From: Caribbeanibacter sp964518305
GTDB taxonomy: Bacteria; Gemmatimonadota; Gemmatimonadetes; Palauibacterales; Palauibacteraceae
DNA: 64,000 nt
NCBI GenBank assembly: GCA_964518305.1
Contig: CAZFDK010000003.1
Span: 47,306 to 111,305, forward strand
Direction of reading: 5' to 3'
Position numbers and translations under genes: made by a program. Below are positions 59,299 to 64,000 of this stretch, piece by piece. The notes beneath the pieces were generated by a model. It saw only the letters and a program-made list of their open reading frames with translations, made no database searches and was not told the DNA's origin. Position 1 is the first letter of the stretch; the number at the start of each line of letters is the position of its first letter.

Positions 59299-60585
59299 GT
59301 GTCCGAGCCGGAGACCGGTCCCGCAGACAGAGAGGGTGGCGGGACCTCGGCCCTGACGGGTGGCGGCACCGGCGCCGAGGCCCGGGGCTGGGCATACGCG
59401 GTGGTGCTGCTGGGTGTCTTCGCGGCGTTCCTTGCCGCGGTGCGCCCGGTTCTCACCCCGCCGGTCCTGTATCTCCTGGTGCTCTACCTCGCGTGGCCCC
59501 TGCGCACCTCCACGCTCGTGCGGCGCATACTGGCGGCTTCCTCCGTCCTCGCCGCCGTCTGGGTCATTCATGTCACCGGTCTGCTGTTGGCTCCTTTCGT
59601 CCTGGCCGTCATCGCGGCCTACATCGTGGACCCGGTGGTCGGCTGGCTCCATTCGTGGGGAGTTCCGCGAGCGCTGGCCATCGGCCTGATGGCGCTTCCG
59701 CTGCTGGGGCTCCTCGCCCTGATCGCCCTGGTGCTGGTGCCTGCGGTGGCGGAGCAGGTCTCGCAGCTGATCGCCAACGTACCCGGATATGTGGCCGTGG
59801 TGGAGTCGTGGGTCCGGGACCTGCGGCAGTGGGTGCTGGGGCTGGAGATCGCCGGCATCAACGAGGATACCGTGCCGGCGCTGCAGGAGATCGACGCCGA
59901 GGTCGTGATGAAGTACCTGAAGGATTGGCAAAGCCAGCTGGCGGTGGGCAGTCGGGAGATGGTGCTCGGCCTGGGTCGGGGCATCGGTACGGGCCTGACC
60001 GTCGTCGGCTACCTGATCCTCACCCCCCTGCTCACCTACTATCTTCTCCGCGATTGGCCGCGTATTCGCCGTCGACTGAAAGCTATCGTACCTGGAGATC
60101 GCCGCCGGAAGGTGGTCGACTTCGCACAGCAGTACGACTCGCTCCTGAGCCGCTATCTCCGGGGACAGCTCCTGCTGGCGGCCGTGGTGGGCACTCTGGT
60201 GGGGGTGGGCTTCTGGATCCTCGATTTCCCGTACGCGCTGCTGGTGGGCCTCGTGGCCGGCGTCTTCAACGTCGTCCCGTACCTGGGCTTCGCCGTCGGT
60301 GCCGCCACCGCCGTGCTTATCGCCCTCTTCACCGGACCGATCGTTGCCGGCCTGCTGAAGGTGGCGGTCGTGTTCGCCGCCCAGCAGGTGGTGGAGGGAG
60401 TGCTCGGCCCCTACATCGTGGGAGAGTCCGTGGGGCTCCACCCGGTGTGGGTCATCCTCGCCCTGGCGCTGTTCAGTTTCTTCTTCGGCTTCGTCGGACT
60501 GCTGATCGCCGTGCCCCTGGCGGTGCTCATCAAGCTCGGCATCGAGGAGGCCATGGACCGCAGGGATATCGCCCCGGAGAGCTGA
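59299..60585 (+). CDS. AI-2E family transporter
   Basis: A 428-residue membrane protein (UPF0118/AI-2E family). GTG 59299 has GGGAGG five bases upstream. An acidic, Gly-rich cytoplasmic tail of about 35 residues precedes eight or so hydrophobic segments. Conserved signals are APFVLAVIAAYIVDPVVGWL (about residues 98-117), ILTPLLTYYLLRDWPRIRRR (about 240-259) and NVVPYLGFAVGAATAVLIAL (about 330-349). The helix-breaking DFPYALLVGLVAGVFNVVPY is a family hallmark. Some members export autoinducer-2, and others are Na+(Li+)/H+ antiporters. The family alone cannot decide. It converges on the broken egtB gene. Confidence 0.93.
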   Translation: MSEPETGPADREGGGTSALTGGGTGAEARGWAYAVVLLGVFAAFLAAVRPVLTPPVLYLLVLYLAWPLRTSTLVRRILAASSVLAAVWVIHVTGLLLAPFVLAVIAAYIVDPVVGWLHSWGVPRALAIGLMALPLLGLLALIALVLVPAVAEQVSQLIANVPGYVAVVESWVRDLRQWVLGLEIAGINEDTVPALQEIDAEVVMKYLKDWQSQLAVGSREMVLGLGRGIGTGLTVVGYLILTPLLTYYLLRDWPRIRRRLKAIVPGDRRRKVVDFAQQYDSLLSRYLRGQLLLAAVVGTLVGVGFWILDFPYALLVGLVAGVFNVVPYLGFAVGAATAVLIALFTGPIVAGLLKVAVVFAAQQVVEGVLGPYIVGESVGLHPVWVILALALFSFFFGFVGLLIAVPLAVLIKLGIEEAMDRRDIAPES

Positions 60586-61596
60586 GTCCCGCGGCCCGGG
60601 GCGGCCGGATCAGGTGCGTCCGCGAGGTCGCGCAGGAGCCGCCGCGGAGCACGAACTGGTCGCACATGAACTTGCCGTTGTACTCTCCCAGGGCCCCGTC
60701 CAGGGGCTCGAAGCCCGGATATGGCTCGTACTGGCTGCGGGTCCACTCCCAGACGTCGCCGAACATCTGACGGAGTCCGTTGTCGGCGGCTCCGGCATGC
60801 TCCGACGCGGCGGGCGCGGGATGCAGGAGCCCGCTCTCCACGAAGTTGCCTTCCACCGGCACCGACTCCGAGGCCAGTTCCCACTCCTCCTCCGTCGGGA
60901 GACGGGCGCCGGCCCACCGGGCGAAAGCGTCGGCCTCGTAGTAGCTGAGGTGGCTCACCGGCTCTGACTCCTCCACGGGGCGAAGCCCGGACAGGGTGTG
61001 CGTGACCCAGGTCCCGTCGCGCTCCTCCCAGTAGAAAGGCTCGGTCCAGCCGCGCTCCTGGACCTCCGCCCAGCCGTCGGACAGCCACAGCTCCGGCCGC
61101 TCGTAGCCCCCGTCCCGCATGAACTCCAGGTACTCGCCGCAGGTCAGGGGACGGCTGGCGATCTCGAACGGGTGAACGTAGACCTCGTGCCGGGGACGCT
61201 CGTTGTCGTAGGAGAAGCCGGATCCCTCGTGGCCGATCTCCCGGACGCCCCCCCGAAGCCGATCCACTCCAGATCGGGCACCGACGCCGCGTCCGGTCGC
61301 ACGTCGTGGTACGCCGGCCGCAGGGGGTTCACCGAGAAGACGTGCTTGATATCCGTCACGAGCAGCTCCTGGTGCTGCTGCTCGTGGTGGATGCCCAGCG
61401 TGGTCCGAGAGCGGATCTCCTCCGGGTCGCCGACGCCGTCGACCTCCCCCAGCAGCCGCTCCGTGAACCGACGGGTGTACAGGTATTCGTCGAGGAGGTC
61501 GCTGGCGTCTCCGCCCCCGCGACGACCGGCGGAAGCGGGCACCCCGGAGGAGCGTGGCTCGGCGGTGTCGGGTTCGGCTAGAGGCTCCGTGGCCAT
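60530..61596 (-). pseudogene. egtB: ergothioneine biosynthesis EgtB-like gene, frameshifted and truncated
   Basis: Sequence similar to EgtB, the non-haem iron sulfoxide synthase. From 61596 the first frame gives the DinB-like part with IHHEQQHQELLVTDIKHVFS, ending in ...VPDLEWIGFGG. The rest continues in another frame as VREIGHEGSGFSYDNERPRH, then the FGE-sulfatase fold (RWAGARLPTEEEWELAS, GDVWEWTRSQYEPYPGFEP, KFMCDQFVLRGGSC). The frames meet at a G7 run (61248-61254 region); one extra G would join them. In addition the usual roughly 100 N-terminal residues with the HxxxE iron ligand are absent. After THLIRPP the conserved RNFF/RWQFSG end is missing. No egtD is nearby. Probably a degraded gene. 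Confidence 0.75.
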
Positions 61597-61812
61597 GGCC
61601 TTCTTCTGGCTGACTGGATGCAGATCTTCGGTGGACGATCCTCGAGGTGAGTCGCCGCCGGGGGAACACGGAATGTTGAGCGAGCGTCCCCCGGCCGCCA
61701 GCGGGGCTTCTCGGGCCGGTTCGACTTCCCCGACCGTTCGCGTACGTTCTCCGTCCCGCCGGAGGACCTTCCGGCGGCAAGGAGCGCGCGAGCATCAACG
61801 GGAGGAGAAGCC

Positions 61813-62064
61813 GTGGCCGAACCGGTCGAGCTGAACGAGGCGCAGGTGGCGAAGCTCATCGAATGGTGGGAGGAGAAGGGCGTTCCGACAGAGTGCGAGC
61901 TCTGCGGCGAGGTCGGCTGGGAAGCCAGTGTTTTCGGCGTGGAGATCCCGGCGGTGGACGAGGAGGAGGTCGTGGAGGGCCCCGCGGTCCCTCTGGTGGC
62001 GGCGGCGTGCAACAACTGCGCGAACGTGCGCTTCTTCGTTGAGAGGATGATCGAGCTCTTCTAG
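61813..62064 (+). CDS. small zinc-ribbon protein
   Basis: An 83-residue protein from GTG 61813 after a GGAGGAGAAGCC box. It begins with an acidic helix (LNEAQVAKLIEWWEEKGVP) followed by two CxxC pairs, CELC (about residues 28-31) and CNNC (about 66-69), which should bind one zinc. The intervening part is strand-rich (GWEASVFGVEIPAVDEEEVV). Similar small proteins are widespread and have no known function. It is divergent from the broken egtB, and a pentapeptide-like gene follows 79 bp later. Confidence 0.78.
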   Translation: MAEPVELNEAQVAKLIEWWEEKGVPTECELCGEVGWEASVFGVEIPAVDEEEVVEGPAVPLVAAACNNCANVRFFVERMIELF

Positions 62065-62143
62065 GAGATCCGGTCGACGATACGTGCTGTCGTGCGCCGG
62101 GAGCAGGTCGATTCGAGGAGCGTCGACGGAGAGAGGGTCGCAC

Positions 62144-62416
62144 ATGCCGGTCGAGGAGCACTTCGAGGACGAGACGGTGGAGCTCGACGGAGGCGAGTTC
62201 GTCGGCTGCACCTTTGACGGATGTGAGCTGGTCTACCGGGGCGGGGAGATGCCGCGACGGGTCGAGGAGAACACATTCCGCGATTGTCGGTGGCGGTTCG
62301 AGGACGCCGCCGGACGCACGGTGCGCTTCATGGCGGCCCTCCATCGTGGACTCGGTGACCACGGCGAGAAGATCGTGGAGCGAACCTTCGACCACATCCG
62401 GGGTGACACCCGTTGA
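62144..62416 (+). CDS. small pentapeptide-like protein
   Basis: A 90-residue protein starting at ATG 62144 (GAGAGGGTCGCAC upstream). The early part has two to three pentapeptide-type turns (LDGGEFVGCTFDGCELVY) and then ENTFRDCRWRFEDAAGRTVR, a weak right-handed beta-helix pattern. A C-terminal helix follows (RFMAALHRGLGDHGEKIVER). It is too short for a full quadrilateral helix. No function can be given. Confidence 0.65.
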   Translation: MPVEEHFEDETVELDGGEFVGCTFDGCELVYRGGEMPRRVEENTFRDCRWRFEDAAGRTVRFMAALHRGLGDHGEKIVERTFDHIRGDTR

Positions 62417-62501
62417 GAGGCGGTCGGAACCGGCGTAGCGTGGATGGGGAAGAGGCGGAAAGAGGCGGAAGGCATTCGAGGCGTTCGGAGGAGAGAGAGG
62501 G

Positions 62502-63056
62502 ATGCTCGGAGATTCGAGCCTGCCGGTAGGACGCACGGGGGCGGTCCTGTTGAGCGGAGCCCTGGTGCTGGCGACGGCCGGCCTCGGCGGCGCGGGGCCC
62601 GCTCCCGGGCCGGACGCGGTCCCGGTCTGTGAGGCCGCGCCTCAGCGCGTCGATCTGGAGCCGACCGGGAACGCGCCGGGGGCTTCGGGCTGGATGGAGC
62701 TTCGCTTCGCGAACGCGCCACACGGGGTCGCCGTCACCGAGGACGGGAGCTACCGCTACGAGGTTTCCGTCCGCGTCGCCTCGGTCTCGGCGAATCGCCG
62801 CTCGTCCGGGACCCTCGTGGCCTGGGCGGCCACCCCGAGCCTGGACCGGCACGTCAACCTGGGTACGGTGGGCGACGACGGCCTGGCGGAGGGCGAGGTG
62901 TCGTGGAACAAGTTTCTGGTCTTCGTGACGTCGGAGTCCTCCCCGGACGTCGACACGTGGCAGGGTCCGATCCTCATGAAGGCCACCTCCCCGAGTGGGA
63001 ACATGCACACCATGGCCGGCCACGGGATCTTCCAGCAGCACGGCATCGGCTGCTGA
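62502..63056 (+). CDS. exported protein of unknown function, upstream of a multicopper oxidase
   Basis: A 184-residue protein. ATG 62502 follows GGAGAGAGAGGG. The signal peptide is about residues 10-32 (AVLLSGALVLATAGLGGAG). The mature part is probably a small beta-sandwich (ASGWMELRFANAPHGVAVTE, GSYRYEVSVRVASV, EVSWNKFLVFVTSES), with a His/Gly/Met-containing end (SPSGNMHTMAGHGIFQQHGI). That end could bind a metal, perhaps copper for the adjacent oxidase; this is inference. It lies 18 bp before the oxidase gene, likely in one operon. Confidence 0.7.
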   Translation: MLGDSSLPVGRTGAVLLSGALVLATAGLGGAGPAPGPDAVPVCEAAPQRVDLEPTGNAPGASGWMELRFANAPHGVAVTEDGSYRYEVSVRVASVSANRRSSGTLVAWAATPSLDRHVNLGTVGDDGLAEGEVSWNKFLVFVTSESSPDVDTWQGPILMKATSPSGNMHTMAGHGIFQQHGIGC

Positions 63057-63074
63057 TTCGTCGACGGTGATTCG

Positions 63075-64000
63075 GTGACGGCGCTGTCGCAGACGCGGGC
63101 CCGGTGGAGCCCGGGCGTGTCGGCCGGCCTCCTGGCCGGCGTGACCCTGGCCGTCGCGGCCTTGACGCCGCCGGAGGCTCCGGCACAGGAGTCGGCGGAC
63201 GGCACGCCCCCGGACTCCACCCCGGGCATGATGGCCGAACCCGCGGGCGGGCGGAGCCCGGGATGGCGCATGCCGCCCATGCCCGCCGACATGCCGATGC
63301 TGCCGCCGCTGAAGGGCACGTCGCCCTCCATCGGGAGCTTTCTGCCGTCGGCCGAGGACGGTGAGTCGCTGCCCGAGGCCCGCTACCGCGAGGTCCGCCA
63401 GCTCTCCGACGGGGACACCCTGTCGCTGGAGGCGATGAAGGTGCGGCGGACCATCGAGGGCCGGACGTTCACCATGTACGGCTTCAACGGGCAGTATCCC
63501 GGGCCGCTCGTGGAAGTCCCCGAGGACGGCACGATCGTCGTCGAGTTCACCAACGACCTGGACATGCCGTCCACCGTCCACTGGCACGGCGTCCGCCTGG
63601 ACAACCGCTTCGACGGCGTCCCGGACGTGACCCAGGATCCGGTCCCCCCGGGCGAGAGCTTCACCTACCGGGTGCAGCTGCCCGACCCCGGCATCTACTG
63701 GTACCATCCCCACGTCCGATCGGACATCCAGCAGGACCTGGGGCTGTACGGCAACCTGAATGTCCGCCCCCCGGAGGAGGACTACTACAACCCGGTGAAC
63801 CGGGAGGAAGTCCTCATCCTGGACGACCTCCTCCTGGACGAACGGGGCCTCTTCCCGTACGGACGGGATCGGGCCCTCAACACGCTCATGGGCCGCTTCG
63901 GCAACGTCTTCCTGGTCAACGGGGAGCCGGGATACGAGCTCAACGTGGACCGGGGCGAAGTCGTCCGATTCTTCCTCACCAACGTCTCGGCGACCCGGAC
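63075..64000 (+). CDS. multicopper oxidase, N-terminal part (3' truncated by the window)
   Basis: A frame open to the window end (308 codons) from GTG 63075. It has a signal sequence (SAGLLAGVTLAVAAL), a Met/Pro-rich linker (about residues 50-85: MPPMPADMPMLPPLKGTSPS) and the first cupredoxin domain. Two of the copper-binding motifs are visible, STVHWHGVRLDNRFDGVPDV and IYWYHPHVRSDIQQDLGLYG, which supply type 2 and type 3 copper ligands. Domain 2 has started (EEVLILDDLLLDERG). Members oxidise metals such as Cu(I) or Mn(II), or phenols. The Met-rich linker is typical of copper-tolerance oxidases. The C-terminal HCH copper motifs are outside the window. Confidence 0.93.
   Translation, partial: MTALSQTRARWSPGVSAGLLAGVTLAVAALTPPEAPAQESADGTPPDSTPGMMAEPAGGRSPGWRMPPMPADMPMLPPLKGTSPSIGSFLPSAEDGESLPEARYREVRQLSDGDTLSLEAMKVRRTIEGRTFTMYGFNGQYPGPLVEVPEDGTIVVEFTNDLDMPSTVHWHGVRLDNRFDGVPDVTQDPVPPGESFTYRVQLPDPGIYWYHPHVRSDIQQDLGLYGNLNVRPPEEDYYNPVNREEVLILDDLLLDERGLFPYGRDRALNTLMGRFGNVFLVNGEPGYELNVDRGEVVRFFLTNVSATR

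Noticed and set aside
59140..60441. A 433-codon open frame antisense to the AI-2E transporter
   Set aside because: Its composition (His/Gln/Glu/Arg) is the reverse image of hydrophobic codons and it has no plausible start site.
60530..61596. A functional EgtB produced by programmed frameshifting at the G run
   Set aside because: The N-terminal iron ligand region and C-terminal end are also missing, so a frameshift alone would not give an active enzyme.

Overview
The window is a high-GC bacterial chromosome segment, densely coded, with many GTG and TTG starts and many 4-bp stop/start overlaps. The best guess for the organism is a Gemmatimonadota bacterium. The reasons are the large DUF5916 outer-membrane barrel, the peptidase-MA/beta-propeller/beta-barrel protein, repeated S9 peptidases, and many exported proteins whose signal peptides end in AQ/AQE. 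This is an inference from gene content; no rRNA marker is present. Two runs of exactly ten Ns and a strain-like mismatch at one join suggest a metagenome-assembled or scaffolded draft. Many proteins are rich in Asp and Glu, which would fit a salt-tolerant lineage. I see no rRNA, tRNA, CRISPR array, insertion sequence or phage module.

Layout. 1-6000: the tail of a CocE-like hydrolase, a small membrane protein, an aldo/keto reductase, a large DUF5916 barrel protein (minus strand) and a divergent exported protein. 6036-11486: a barrel-type metallopeptidase and an ABC-2 exporter pair. 11237-15227: a minus-strand envelope set (DUF2911, PspC, TonB) facing a sigma factor/membrane protein/Spy-like cassette that runs into uridine kinase. 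15249-20535: an S9 peptidase interrupted by an N gap, a LytTR response regulator, a second ECF sigma factor and a small unknown. 20599-26210: two divergent CBS proteins, a CysQ-like phosphatase, a fasciclin protein with a clear sigma-70-like promoter, an FAD oxidoreductase and a Tat-exported glycosylasparaginase. 26242-35072: a Na+/H+ antiporter, a thioredoxin-like protein, an esterase coupled to a DedA-like/sulfotransferase fusion, a DUF819 protein, and a UspA - exported PIMT - FkbM methyltransferase operon.

The centrepiece is 36694-41992, a tightly overlapping operon: type 2 IPP isomerase, class I HMG-CoA reductase, mevalonate kinase, a mevalonate-phosphate decarboxylase-family protein and isopentenyl phosphate kinase. 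No phosphomevalonate kinase is present. The decarboxylase has Ala where diphosphomevalonate decarboxylases have the YWGK lysine. Together these suggest the alternative mevalonate route: mevalonate, mevalonate 5-phosphate, isopentenyl phosphate, IPP, DMAPP. That route is known from haloarchaea and from the chloroflexote Roseiflexus, so its presence as a single bacterial operon is notable.

42152-64000: a second S9 peptidase and a soluble lytic transglycosylase; a minus-strand run of GNAT, two-domain Usp and a Lon-like S16 protease; dUTPase; an APC permease fused to PTS-IIA-like and TrkA-C-like domains; a GT4 glycosyltransferase overlapping RNA 3'-phosphate cyclase; a gamma-glutamylcyclotransferase-like protein, a Rieske protein, a double-PDZ protein and an AI-2E family transporter; a broken egtB; and small genes ending in a multicopper oxidase cut by the window edge.

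Assembly cautions. The Lon gene carries a 210-bp in-frame insertion, next to an N gap, that contains an antisense piece of a PAS sensor gene flanked by a 26-bp near-repeat; it looks chimeric. The S9 gene at 15249-18105 changes frame across its N gap. The egtB-like gene has a frameshift at a G7 run and lacks both conserved ends.
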